DNA of 64,000 nt from an uncultured Sulfitobacter sp. (GTDB taxonomy: Bacteria > Pseudomonadota > Alphaproteobacteria > Rhodobacterales > Rhodobacteraceae). A program made the translations under genes and the position numbers. Position 1 is the stretch's first letter, and the number at the start of each line of letters is the position of its first letter. Under the pieces are notes generated by a model. The model was not told where the DNA came from, did not search any database, and worked only from the letters and a program-made list of their open reading frames with translations. The stretch covers positions 294,120-358,119 of the forward strand of contig NZ_CANMQD010000003.1 in assembly GCF_947499945.1 (NCBI RefSeq). The letters run 5' to 3'. Below are positions 16,520-25,144 of the stretch, one piece after another.

Positions 16520-17704
16520 TCACGGGCGTACCAATAGCCGGTCGAGTTTGTGAAAGTGGTAGCTGTTGGCAAATTTGGGGCGTTCGTCGAGCGTTAGGTG
16601 CGGGAAGCGGTCAAACAAGGCGGCAAGACCGATTTGCATCTCCATGCGGGCCAAGGGGGCGCCGATGCAAAAGTGCAAGCCACCCCCGAAAGCGGAATGG
16701 GCCTTTGGACTGCGGGTCGGAATGAACTCTGCAGGATTGTCGAGAAAGGCAGGATCGCGGTTGGCGGCGGCAAGAACAAGGCCCACGCGGCTGCCTTTTG
16801 GAAGGGTGACATTTGCAATCTCGACATCCTCATAGACGTAGCGGTCAAACATATGCAGTGGCGGTGTGAATCGGAGCAATTCCTCGCATGTGGCGGCAAT
16901 GGCTGGGGGCGCAAGCGCGCTCAGGGGTGTGGTATGCTCAATCAGGCATTTGACCGCATTGCCGAGGCTGTGCACTGTCGCCTCATGCCCTGCATTGAGC
17001 AGCAGGACACATGTGCTGATGAGTTCGGATATGCTGAGGCGTGCGCCGTCCTGTTCTGCGGCGATCAACTCGGTGATGAGATCATCGGCAGGGGCCGCGC
17101 GACGTTTTTCAATATAGTCGGTGAGGAAGTCTGAGAATTCCCGTGCTGCCGTGGCTGCGGCATCCTCAGTAGCGCGTGTGCGCGTTGCCTGATAGATCGC
17201 GACCATATCGCTTGACCAGCGGAGCAAGTCGGGGGCCATCTGCTCTGGCACACCAAGTAAGCGTGCAATGATGCGTACGGGAAGTTGGCTGCAATACGTG
17301 GGGATCAGATCAAACGTGTGGTTGTCGGGGATATTTGACAACAACTCACGAGAGATTTCCACAATGTCGGGCTGCATTGCCTTGATCCTGCGAGATGTGA
17401 AGGCGCGTAATGCCAAACTGCGCAGACGGGTGTGATCAGGCGGCTCAAGCTCCAGCAAAGAGTGCTGCTCAACCGCGTAGAATGGCGTAAGATGGTCGGG
17501 TATGGGCCTGCGCTGCGCCTTTGGCACAGCACGGCCCAAGCGGCGGTCGCGCAGCAGCGCGCTCACGGTTGCCGCATCAAAGGCTGCCGCCATGCCGTAG
17601 TCTTCCCAGAACACAATCGGCCCTTCACGACGAGCTGTGTCATAGAATGGGTAGGGGTTTTGCACAAATACAGGGTCAAGCGGGGATTGGTGCAAATGTT
17701 TCAT
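16520..17704 (-). CDS. Cytochrome P450
   Basis: The 394-residue soluble bacterial P450 has the I-helix AGHEAT (238-243), the K-helix ExxR (E275-R278) and the haem-binding loop FGGGLHFCIGAPLAR with the axial Cys346. The acid-alcohol pair is represented by Glu241-Thr243. Length is normal for class I enzymes that use ferredoxin and ferredoxin reductase; no dedicated ferredoxin gene is adjacent. The substrate cannot be predicted. The gene diverges from dctB with only 60 bp between, so the two promoters must be close or overlapping; a functional link with C4-dicarboxylate uptake is not evident. Confidence 0.93.
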   Translation of the reverse strand: MKHLHQSPLDPVFVQNPYPFYDTARREGPIVFWEDYGMAAAFDAATVSALLRDRRLGRAVPKAQRRPIPDHLTPFYAVEQHSLLELEPPDHTRLRSLALRAFTSRRIKAMQPDIVEISRELLSNIPDNHTFDLIPTYCSQLPVRIIARLLGVPEQMAPDLLRWSSDMVAIYQATRTRATEDAAATAAREFSDFLTDYIEKRRAAPADDLITELIAAEQDGARLSISELISTCVLLLNAGHEATVHSLGNAVKCLIEHTTPLSALAPPAIAATCEELLRFTPPLHMFDRYVYEDVEIANVTLPKGSRVGLVLAAANRDPAFLDNPAEFIPTRSPKAHSAFGGGLHFCIGAPLARMEMQIGLAALFDRFPHLTLDERPKFANSYHFHKLDRLLVRP

Positions 17705-17764
17705 ACAGCTATGAAGACGGGGTTGTGCTGGTCAATGCAAGCGCGGGCGCATAAATTGCCGCGT

Positions 17765-19525
17765 ATGAAAAATGGATTTGGCATCAAAGAAGGGTTTGGC
17801 AGACGCGGCCTCGGCGTTGCGGTGTTTTTGATCTGCGTGGTGTTTCTGACAGGTGCCGTGTGGCGCTACGCGACCCATCAAGGGATGGCACAGCTTTCGG
17901 CGCGGGCTAATGCGGACTTGGCACTGGCCAGCGACCGGCTGGTTGGACAACTTCAGCGCTACCGCGATCTTGCAGTTGTCATGGCCGATCATCCGCAGGT
18001 CATCAGAGCAGTGCAGGGAACAGTGGTACCTCTGGATAGCACGCTGTTGCGTGGAGTGGCAGACCGCGCGGCGGCCCTTGATGTGATGGTGATTGATCGA
18101 AGCGGTCGTGTGTTGGTCGCAGCGCAGGATGGTGCTGGCAGCGTAAACGCGCGGGCCTTTGTAGCGCGCGCGCTCAACGGTGCCTTGGGGCGTGGCTACG
18201 GTGCTGATACGGCAACGGGTCGCAGTTATTTTTATGCCGCACCTGTTTTTGGCCCTGCGGGAAAAGTTCTGGGTGCGCTTGTTGTCTCAACGGACCTCAG
18301 TTCAGTCGATTATGCATGGCGCGGAGATACGGCACCGGTATTTTTCACCGACGGGGGCGGTCAGGTTCAAGTCTCCAATCGGTCCGAGCTGATTTTCTGG
18401 CAAAGGCCTACAGGCGAGATCGGTTTACGTTCCCCCCTTGGGATCGAGCCGGATTTCAGAGTGAGCAATGTCGGCACTCATGAGATTTGGCATCTGGGTT
18501 TGGGACCATATCTGCCCCGCGAGGCGCTTCATCTGACGCAAGATCTGCCTGTAATCGGGATGAAAGGCGAGGTGTTGATGAATGTGGCTCCTGTACGCCG
18601 TCTGGCTGCCTCTCAGGCTGCTGCGGTGGCCGCACTCTGTCTGGCTTTTGGGGCGCTCTTGTTTCTTGCGACGGAGCGGCGACGCACGCTTACCCGCGCA
18701 AATGTGCAACTCGAGGGCCGCGTGCGTGCGCGGACACAAGCGTTGCGCGACATCAACAACGAGTTGCGCCGCGAAGCCGCAGAGCGAACCGAGGCACAGT
18801 TGGCACTGGCCCGCGCTCAGGACGATTTGGTGCAGGCGAGCAAGTTGAGTGCTTTGGGGCAGCTGAGTGCGGGGATCAGCCATGAGTTGAACCAGCCGCT
18901 TATGGCGGTGCAATCCTTTGCTGAAAACGGCGTGCAATTCATAGAGCGTGGCAAGCCGGAGCGGGCGGCAGAAAATTTTGCCCGTATTTCCGACATGGCG
19001 AACCGCATGGGGCGCATCATTAAAAACCTTCGGGCTTTCTCCAGACAAGAAAGCGTGCAGCAAGTGCGTGTTGATCTGGGGGCGGTTATCGCATCCGCGC
19101 TGGAAATGACGCAACAACGCTGTTCCAAAATGGGCGTGCAAGTAGCCTATACGCCGCCGCCCGTTGCGATTTGGGTGCGGGGCGGAGAAGTGCGGTTGGG
19201 GCAAGTCTTTATCAATCTGATCACCAATGCCCTTGATGCGATGGAGGCAGCCGAGGTGCGCCGGTTGAACATCGAGATTATCCAAGGCAGCACGATTACC
19301 ATTGAGATAAGTGATACAGGACCAGGGATCACAGCGCCCGAGCAAGTGTTTGATCCGTTCTATTCTACAAAGGATGTGGGGGCTGCGACAGGTGTCGGGC
19401 TGGGCCTGTCCATCAGCTATGCGATTGTGCATAGCGTTGGCGGTGAAATCAGGGCGCATAATGCAGCGCAGGGGGCGTGCTTCTGTGTGACATTGCTTCC
19501 CATGGCACAGGAAATTGCGGCATGA
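17765..19525 (+). CDS. dctB: C4-dicarboxylate sensor histidine kinase DctB
   Basis: The 586-residue kinase has a first membrane segment at about residues 16-33, a periplasmic double-PDC/Cache-like sensor (MADHPQVIRAVQGT, FYAAPVFGPAGKVLGALVVS) and a second segment near AAVAALCLAFGALLFLA. A coiled-coil linker and HisKA domain (GQLSAGISHELNQPLMA, phospho-His373) follow, then the HATPase domain (GQVFINLITNALDAME, DTGPGIT, GVGLGLSISYAIV). This layout is DctB-type, sensing succinate, malate or fumarate and phosphorylating DctD. The start is uncertain: upstream in-frame ATGs at 17711 and 17735 exist and none has a good ribosome site. It overlaps dctD in ATGA. Confidence 0.9.
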   Translation: MKNGFGIKEGFGRRGLGVAVFLICVVFLTGAVWRYATHQGMAQLSARANADLALASDRLVGQLQRYRDLAVVMADHPQVIRAVQGTVVPLDSTLLRGVADRAAALDVMVIDRSGRVLVAAQDGAGSVNARAFVARALNGALGRGYGADTATGRSYFYAAPVFGPAGKVLGALVVSTDLSSVDYAWRGDTAPVFFTDGGGQVQVSNRSELIFWQRPTGEIGLRSPLGIEPDFRVSNVGTHEIWHLGLGPYLPREALHLTQDLPVIGMKGEVLMNVAPVRRLAASQAAAVAALCLAFGALLFLATERRRTLTRANVQLEGRVRARTQALRDINNELRREAAERTEAQLALARAQDDLVQASKLSALGQLSAGISHELNQPLMAVQSFAENGVQFIERGKPERAAENFARISDMANRMGRIIKNLRAFSRQESVQQVRVDLGAVIASALEMTQQRCSKMGVQVAYTPPPVAIWVRGGEVRLGQVFINLITNALDAMEAAEVRRLNIEIIQGSTITIEISDTGPGITAPEQVFDPFYSTKDVGAATGVGLGLSISYAIVHSVGGEIRAHNAAQGACFCVTLLPMAQEIAA

Positions 19526-20766
19526 GTAATTTAGTTTTGCTTGTCGATGATGATGCGGCGGTTCGCGAAGCGTTGAGCCAAACTCTGGAGCTGGCCAGTT
19601 TAACGTGCATCGCGGCAGGCTCGTTTGTGGTAGCGGCCGATCATATTGCGCCAGAATTTGATGGCATCATCGTCTCGGACATCCGCATGCCGGGGCGAGA
19701 CGGTTTTCATCTGTTGGCCCATGCCCAAGGGGTTGATCCTGATATTCCTGTTATCTTGCTCACGGGCGAGGGTGATATCCCCATGGCAGTAAAGGCGATG
19801 GGGGAAGGGGCGTTTGATTTTCTGGAAAAGCCCTGTGCGGCAAAGGATTTTGTGGCCGTTGTTGAACGTGCGCTCAAGACGCGGCGGCTGGTGCTGGAAA
19901 ACCGTCAGTTGCGTCAATTGGTCGAGAGCGGTGACCCTGCCGCGCGTATGATTTTTGGCGCCTCCGATCTGGTGCAGGGTCTGCGTGCGCATGTCCGCCG
20001 CGTGGCCCAAGCGCAAGGCGATGTGCTGGTTACGGGGCCACAAGGCTCTGGCATTTCCAAGATTGCAGAAGTGATCCACCTCAGTTCCCTGCGCTCCAAA
20101 CGTCCCTTTCTGAAACGCGCCGCTGTAGATCTGGATGCGACGGCGCTGGCGGGTGCATTTGCGCAAGGCGAGGGTGGCAGCCTTTTTATAGACGAAATTT
20201 CAATGCTGCCCGCGCAAAGCCAGCTTGCCCTTGCCGAAATCCTTGATGATGCGCCGCAAGCTCGGCTTATTGCCGGAACCACACGCGATTTGGCCGCCGA
20301 GCTTGAGGCGGGGCGGTTTAACGCAGACCTCTATTACCGTCTTACGGTGATGCCTGTGCGCATTCCGGCTTTGTCAGAGCGGCCAGAGGATATTCCTGTG
20401 CTTTTTCGCCGCTATGTGTCCCAAGCGGCAGAGCAAAGCGGGCAGGCCGCACCCCCTGTGAGTGCACAGATTGATGCCGATCTGATGGCACGCGAATGGC
20501 CCGGCAACGCGCGGGCATTGATGACCGAGGCGATGCGCTTTGTTATGGGCATGTCGGGTCTTGACGCAGCCCACTCAGGGGAAGTCGATATTCCGCTTGG
20601 TCTGACAGCACATTTGGCGCAAGTTGAGCAGTCTTTGATCGAGGGGGCGTTGCGCCGTGCAAAGGGCCAAGCCACGGAGGCAGCCCGTGCACTCCAACTG
20701 CCGCGCAAGACATTTTATGACAAATGTACCCGCTACGCGATCAAACCCGAGGATTTTCGCGCCTGA
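19522..20766 (+). CDS. dctD: DctD-type response regulator with degenerate AAA+ domain
   Basis: The 414-residue protein has a receiver domain (VLLVDDDAAVR, phospho-acceptor Asp53 in VSDIRMPG, LLTGEGDIPMAV), an NtrC-type AAA+ domain and a Fis-type HTH (ATEAARALQLPRKTFYDK). The AAA+ part is shortened and altered. Walker A reads GPQGSGIS without the usual Lys, the GAFTGA sigma-54 contact loop is missing (the region reads ALAGAFAQGEGGSLFIDEIS), yet Walker B (LFIDEI) and the RFNADLYYRL arginine segment remain. It is therefore DctD by context but probably cannot remodel sigma-54 holoenzyme. Translation is coupled to dctB. Confidence 0.88.
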   Translation: MSNLVLLVDDDAAVREALSQTLELASLTCIAAGSFVVAADHIAPEFDGIIVSDIRMPGRDGFHLLAHAQGVDPDIPVILLTGEGDIPMAVKAMGEGAFDFLEKPCAAKDFVAVVERALKTRRLVLENRQLRQLVESGDPAARMIFGASDLVQGLRAHVRRVAQAQGDVLVTGPQGSGISKIAEVIHLSSLRSKRPFLKRAAVDLDATALAGAFAQGEGGSLFIDEISMLPAQSQLALAEILDDAPQARLIAGTTRDLAAELEAGRFNADLYYRLTVMPVRIPALSERPEDIPVLFRRYVSQAAEQSGQAAPPVSAQIDADLMAREWPGNARALMTEAMRFVMGMSGLDAAHSGEVDIPLGLTAHLAQVEQSLIEGALRRAKGQATEAARALQLPRKTFYDKCTRYAIKPEDFRA

Positions 20767-20781
20767 GTCGCTGTCTTTGGG

Positions 20782-20830
20782 TGTGCGGAATTCCGCACAG
20801 CCATGGGGGGTGGGGTGCGATATTCCGCAC
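20782..20830 (+). promoter_or_regulatory. Paired DctD-like binding palindromes upstream of dctP
   Basis: TGTGCGGAATTCCGCACA (20782-20799) is a perfect 18-bp palindrome. GTGCGATATTCCGCAC (20815-20830) is an imperfect copy. The centres are 32 bp apart (three helical turns), about 180-230 bp before the dctP ATG. From memory they resemble the tandem DctD sites upstream of rhizobial dctA. I found no GG-N10-GC (-24/-12) sigma-54 element between them and dctP. Confidence 0.7.
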
Positions 20831-21012
20831 GGTGCACAAAATATGCTTGCGCTAACACATCTTGTGGCTGTCGCTATCTGTATGAATTAGTGCTGAAAAA
20901 TACTATTTTATAGGGGGTTCTATCGACCCCTTGCGATGTGCCGCTTCCAGCATAATAGTACCTCATCGCGGCAAAAAATCGCCGTATCACTATTTCTCTG
21001 GGAGGAGACATC

Positions 21013-22008
21013 ATGAAATTTGTAACTGCGGCCGTTCTGGCCATTTCCCTGTCCGCCGGTGCCGTATCGGCAGCTTGTGATGACGGCGAGATCGTTATCA
21101 AGCTGAGCCACGTCACAAACACCGACAAACACCCTAAAGGTATCGCGGCCAGCTTGCTTGAGCAGCGTATCAACGACGAGATGAACGGCAAAGCCTGCAT
21201 GGAAGTCTTCCCGCAGTCCACGCTTTATAACGATGATCAGGTTCTCGAGGCGCTTCTGCAGGGCGATGTCCAGATGGCGGCACCGTCGCTGTCCAAGTTC
21301 GAGCAGTTCACCAAGCAATTCCGCATCTTTGACCTTCCGTTCATGTTCAAGAACATCAACGCCGTTGACGAGTTTCAGAACTCCGAGACAGGTCAGGCGA
21401 TGAAAGAATCCATGACAAAGCGCGGCCTGCTGGGTCTGGCGTTCTGGCACAACGGTATGAAGCAGATGTCGGCCAACAAGCCGCTGAACCTGCCATCCGA
21501 TGCCGATGGTCTCAAGTTCCGCGTGCAGAACTCTGACGTTCTGAAGGCACAGATGGCGGCGATGGGTGGCTCACCCCAGCCGATGGCATTCTCCGAAGTA
21601 TATGGCGCCCTTCAAACTGGCGTTGTTGACGGCCAAGAAAACACATGGTCCAACATTTACGGCCAGAAATTCTTTGAAGTCCAGGACGGTGTCACCGAGA
21701 CAAACCATGGCATCATCGACTACATGCTTGTGACGTCCACAGACTGGTTCGAGGGTCTGCCAGAGGACGTACGCACACAGTTGACCACAATCGTCAACGA
21801 AGTGACCGAAGCGCGTAACGCTGAGTCCACAAACGTAAACGCAGCCGCCAAGGCCGCGATCATCGAAGCAGGCGGTGTCGTTCGTGAGTTGGACGCAGCA
21901 GGCCGTGACGCATGGGTCACCGCGATGAAGCCGGTTTGGGAAGAGTTCAAGGCCGACGTAGGCCAAGAGAACATCGACGCAGCACAAGCGATCAACGCAA
22001 AGCACTAA
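21013..22008 (+). CDS. dctP: TRAP transporter C4-dicarboxylate-binding protein DctP
   Basis: The 331-residue protein starts with a signal peptide (KFVTAAVLAISLSAGAVSAA, cleavage near residues 20-21). It shows the DctP fold: IKLSHVTNTDKHPKGIAA, the GLKFRVQNSDVLKAQMAAMG segment with the conserved substrate-carboxylate Arg, and EVYGALQTGVVDGQENTWSN. It captures succinate, malate or fumarate in the periplasm and delivers it to DctQM. GGGAGGAG precedes the ATG. A strong stem-loop after the gene should raise its expression relative to dctQM, as is usual for binding proteins. Confidence 0.95.
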   Translation: MKFVTAAVLAISLSAGAVSAACDDGEIVIKLSHVTNTDKHPKGIAASLLEQRINDEMNGKACMEVFPQSTLYNDDQVLEALLQGDVQMAAPSLSKFEQFTKQFRIFDLPFMFKNINAVDEFQNSETGQAMKESMTKRGLLGLAFWHNGMKQMSANKPLNLPSDADGLKFRVQNSDVLKAQMAAMGGSPQPMAFSEVYGALQTGVVDGQENTWSNIYGQKFFEVQDGVTETNHGIIDYMLVTSTDWFEGLPEDVRTQLTTIVNEVTEARNAESTNVNAAAKAAIIEAGGVVRELDAAGRDAWVTAMKPVWEEFKADVGQENIDAAQAINAKH

Positions 22009-22027
22009 GACCTTTTAGGTCTAACCG

Positions 22028-22062
22028 CACCCCGCCCGACAGTATCGGGCGGGGTGTCTTTT
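22028..22062 (+). terminator. Strong stem-loop between dctP and dctQ
   Basis: A 12-bp GC-rich stem (CACCCCGCCCGA / TCGGGCGGGGTG) with a 5-nt loop is followed by TCTTTT. It should act as a partial terminator and 3'-end stabiliser for dctP mRNA. Confidence 0.8.
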
Positions 22063-22103
22063 ACGCGAAGTCGCGTCCCCCCTATGAGTAGGAGTGTTTT
22101 CAT

Positions 22104-22784
22104 ATGGCACATGCTTACGTGGCAAAATCGGCCCTTGGCCGCGTCGTCAACGAGATTGAGGAGACGGCAATTGCTGTGATCCTTGGACTGATGACGATCA
22201 TTACATTTATCAACGTTGTGTTGCGCTACGGGTTTAACACCGGATTGATCTGGGGCCTTGAAGCGGTGACATTTCTGTTTGCGTGGCTGGTTCTGTTCGG
22301 GGTTAGCTATACCGTCAAAGTGACAGCCCAGTTGGGTGTGGATGCGGTGATCAATCTGGTATCACCCTCTACCCGCAAAATTTTGGCATTGGTCGCAGGA
22401 GCGGTGTGCATTGCCTATACCGCATTGGTGCTAAAGGGTGCATGGGACTATTGGGCACCTTTTGCAAATTTGAATGCAACCTCTGGCCACTGGTTCCCTA
22501 CAGGGTTCGAGAACAGTCGCAATCAGGGTTGGTATGAAGTGATCGACATCCCGTTCCCTGAATGGCTCCGCTGGATCGAGCCGTTTATGAACGATGGCGA
22601 TTCTTACGAGAAACTTCCGCGTTTCATCCCCTATGCGATGTTGCCCTTTGGTATGGCGCTGCTGCTGTTTCGCTTTGTCCAAGCGTTCATGAGCGTATGG
22701 CGTGGGCACACGACCAGTCTGATCGTAAGCCATGAAGCCGAAGATGACATCAAAGATGTCCAACACATGAACGCAGGGGACTGA
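22104..22784 (+). CDS. dctQ: TRAP transporter small membrane subunit DctQ
   Basis: The 226-residue protein has four membrane segments (AIAVILGLMTIITFINVVLRY, then VTFLFAWLVLFGVSY, ILALVAGAVCIAYTALVL and YAMLPFGMALLLFRFVQAF). The conserved NVVLRY and the ExxxFLFAWLVLFG motif are those of DctQ. It pairs with DctM to make the sodium-coupled C4-dicarboxylate permease. An extra polar loop of about 60 residues separates the third and fourth segments, which makes this subunit longer than many DctQ proteins. It is 4 bp from dctM. Confidence 0.93.
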   Translation: MAHAYVAKSALGRVVNEIEETAIAVILGLMTIITFINVVLRYGFNTGLIWGLEAVTFLFAWLVLFGVSYTVKVTAQLGVDAVINLVSPSTRKILALVAGAVCIAYTALVLKGAWDYWAPFANLNATSGHWFPTGFENSRNQGWYEVIDIPFPEWLRWIEPFMNDGDSYEKLPRFIPYAMLPFGMALLLFRFVQAFMSVWRGHTTSLIVSHEAEDDIKDVQHMNAGD

Positions 22785-22788
22785 TCAC

Positions 22789-24165
22789 ATGGAAGTTGTT
22801 GTTCTATTTACGATGGTGATCGGTTTGATGCTGATAGGTGTGCCGATTGCGGTGGCCCTCGGCACGTCCTCCATCATCTTTTTGCTGGTTTTGTCTGATA
22901 CTTCGCTGGCGTCGATTGCGCAGACGTTGTTTCAGGCCATGGCAGGGCACTATACCTTGCTTGCGATCCCGTTCTTTATTCTCGCGTCATCATTTATGTC
23001 GACGGGGGGCGTGGCACGGCGGATCATCCGCTTCTCCATCGCCCTAGTAGGACACTTGCCAGGTGGTTTGGCGATTGCGGGTGTCTTTGCCTGTATGCTT
23101 TTCGCAGCACTCTCAGGCTCGTCTCCTGCGACAGTTGTTGCCATCGGCTCCATCGTTATCGTGGGCATGCGTGAAGTCGGCTATACCAAAGACTTTGCGG
23201 CTGGGGTGATCGCAGTTGCCGGTACGCTTGGCATCCTTATCCCGCCAAGCATCGTGATGGTGGTCTATGCCTCCGCCACGGACGTGTCGGTGGGACGGAT
23301 GTTCCTTGCGGGAGTTATTCCGGGTTTGCTGGCGGGCTTTATGCTGATGCTCACCATTTATATCATCGCACGGGTGCGTGATCTGCCCAAGGGTGAATGG
23401 AAGGGCTGGGGCGAAGTACGCCGCAGCGGTATGGAAGCGGGTTGGGGTTTGTTCCTGATCGTGATCATTCTGGGCGGTATCTATGGCGGTGTGTTTACAC
23501 CGACCGAAGCAGCAGCGGTCGCGGCGGTCTATGCCTTCTTTATCGCGTCGTTTGTCTACCGTGATATGGGGCCACTGCATGTGAAGGGGGACGAGAAGAA
23601 CATCCCCTTCCTCTCGCGCCCATGGGTGCTGATCACAGCATTCTTCCACAAAGATACGCGCAACACGCTGTTTGATGCAGGCAAGCTCACCGTCACGCTC
23701 ATGTTTATTATCGCCAACGCGCTGATCCTCAAGCATGTGCTGACGGACGAGCAAATTCCGCAGCAAATCTCGGCTGCGATGCTGGATGCAGGATTTGGCC
23801 CTGTGGTGTTCCTGATCATCGTGAACATCATCCTACTGATCGGTGGCCAGTTTATGGAGCCATCGGGCCTGCTCGTTATCGTGGCACCACTTGTGTTCCC
23901 TATCGCAATCGAGTTGGGGATCGATCCGATCCACCTCGGCATTATCATGGTAGTGAACATGGAAATCGGGATGATTACGCCGCCTGTGGGGCTCAACCTC
24001 TTTGTGACCTCCGGCGTGGCGAATATGCCGATGATGAATGTGGTGCGTGCTGCACTGCCATTTCTCGCCGTGCTCTTTGTCTTCCTGATTATGGTGACCT
24101 ACATTCCTGCCATCTCGACGTGGTTGCCCACGCTCATGATGGGGCCGGAGATCATTGTGAAATAG
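22789..24165 (+). CDS. dctM: TRAP transporter large permease subunit DctM
   Basis: The 458-residue protein has about a dozen membrane segments and DctM motifs such as LLAIPFFILASSFMSTGG, FAALSGSSPATVVAIGSI, GTLGILIPPSIVMVVY, TPTEAAAVAAVYA and MEIGMITPPVGLNLFV. It forms the transport channel that moves C4-dicarboxylates with Na+. A hydrophilic insert near residues 260-290 is a feature of some DctM proteins. It ends the dctPQM operon and is followed by a strong terminator. Confidence 0.95.
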   Translation: MEVVVLFTMVIGLMLIGVPIAVALGTSSIIFLLVLSDTSLASIAQTLFQAMAGHYTLLAIPFFILASSFMSTGGVARRIIRFSIALVGHLPGGLAIAGVFACMLFAALSGSSPATVVAIGSIVIVGMREVGYTKDFAAGVIAVAGTLGILIPPSIVMVVYASATDVSVGRMFLAGVIPGLLAGFMLMLTIYIIARVRDLPKGEWKGWGEVRRSGMEAGWGLFLIVIILGGIYGGVFTPTEAAAVAAVYAFFIASFVYRDMGPLHVKGDEKNIPFLSRPWVLITAFFHKDTRNTLFDAGKLTVTLMFIIANALILKHVLTDEQIPQQISAAMLDAGFGPVVFLIIVNIILLIGGQFMEPSGLLVIVAPLVFPIAIELGIDPIHLGIIMVVNMEIGMITPPVGLNLFVTSGVANMPMMNVVRAALPFLAVLFVFLIMVTYIPAISTWLPTLMMGPEIIVK

Positions 24166-24193
24166 GTGCTCACAATACAAGTAACAGTAAGCG

Positions 24194-24230
24194 AGGGCGC
24201 GACACCGTTTTGGGGTCGCGCCCTTTGGTT
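24194..24230. terminator. Terminator between dctM and tpiA
   Basis: A 10-bp stem AGGGCGCGAC / GTCGCGCCCT with an 11-nt loop is followed by a T-rich tract (TTGGTTTTG) on the plus strand, 28 nt after the dctM stop. Confidence 0.75.
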
Positions 24231-24281
24231 TTGGGAAACTGAGTTTATTCAGAAAGATGGAGGGGGGGGGGCGGTTTTGCC

Positions 24282-25031
24282 TCAGCTTTGTGAGAGTGCC
24301 GTGATAATGGGGGCAAAATCTGCCGCCTTCAGGGAGGCACCACCAACAAGAGCGCCGTCCACATTTGCGGCCTTGAAGATGGTGGCCGCATTGTCGGGTT
24401 TGACAGAGCCACCATAGAGCAGGGGGATCATGTCAGCAATCTCTGTGCCATAACGGCTGGTGAGGCGCTCTCGAATGAAATCATGAACTTCGACAATTTG
24501 CTCAAGCGTTGGCACTTTGCCTGTGCCAATGGCCCAGATCGGTTCATAGGCGATAACAGTGTTGGTGGGCGTCACCGCACTGGGCAGGGAGCCTGCAAGC
24601 TGGCCTGCGATGATGTCGAGGGTGTTGTTTGCCTCATGGTCCTCAAGCGTCTCACCGATGCAGATGATTGCGGTGAGGCCTGCGGCCCAAGCGGTTTTGG
24701 CCTTCTTGCGCACATCGCGGTCGCGTTCCTCATGGGCATCGCGCCGCTCCGAGTGGCCCACAATGACATGGGTAGCCCCTGTATCTGCGATCATGGAAGC
24801 AGAAACATCGCCGGTAAACGCGCCGCTTTCCTGCATGTGGCAATCCTGTGCGCCAATCTGGATACCGGTCTCTTTTGCAGCCTGTGTGGCACGGTAAAGC
24901 AGGGGTGCAGGAGGGCAAATCACAACATCAGGGGCGTTGGTTGGGAGTGACGATTTGAGGGCTTCCAACTCGGTCAGGCTTGCTGCTGTGCCGTTCATCT
25001 TCCAGTTGCCTGCTGCCAGTTTACGTCGCAT
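24282..25031 (-). CDS. tpiA: Triose-phosphate isomerase
   Basis: The 249-residue enzyme interconverts dihydroxyacetone phosphate and glyceraldehyde 3-phosphate. Catalytic residues are visible: Lys11 in AGNWKMNG, the His of VIVGHSERR, the Glu of IAYEPIWAIGTGK, and the flexible phosphate loop at that last motif. LLYGGSVKPDNA completes the phosphate site. The start was set at the ATG with AAGGA 6 nt upstream; the open frame extends further but without homology. It is a single gene convergent with dctM and divergent from the 2OG-oxygenase gene. Confidence 0.97.
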   Translation of the reverse strand: MRRKLAAGNWKMNGTAASLTELEALKSSLPTNAPDVVICPPAPLLYRATQAAKETGIQIGAQDCHMQESGAFTGDVSASMIADTGATHVIVGHSERRDAHEERDRDVRKKAKTAWAAGLTAIICIGETLEDHEANNTLDIIAGQLAGSLPSAVTPTNTVIAYEPIWAIGTGKVPTLEQIVEVHDFIRERLTSRYGTEIADMIPLLYGGSVKPDNAATIFKAANVDGALVGGASLKAADFAPIITALSQS

Positions 25032-25144
25032 GCCATGTCCTTCGTTGGGTTGATTGTGCTTAGCATTGGCATCGCGCGGGTTCAACGATGGCGTTATGTA
25101 ACGCTGCAGGTTAGAGAGACACAAACAAGTATGGAGGGGGGCAT

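Noticed and set aside
18425-19459. 344-codon minus-strand frame inside dctB
   Set aside because: Cys/His/Arg-rich antisense composition; the kinase motifs lie on the plus strand.
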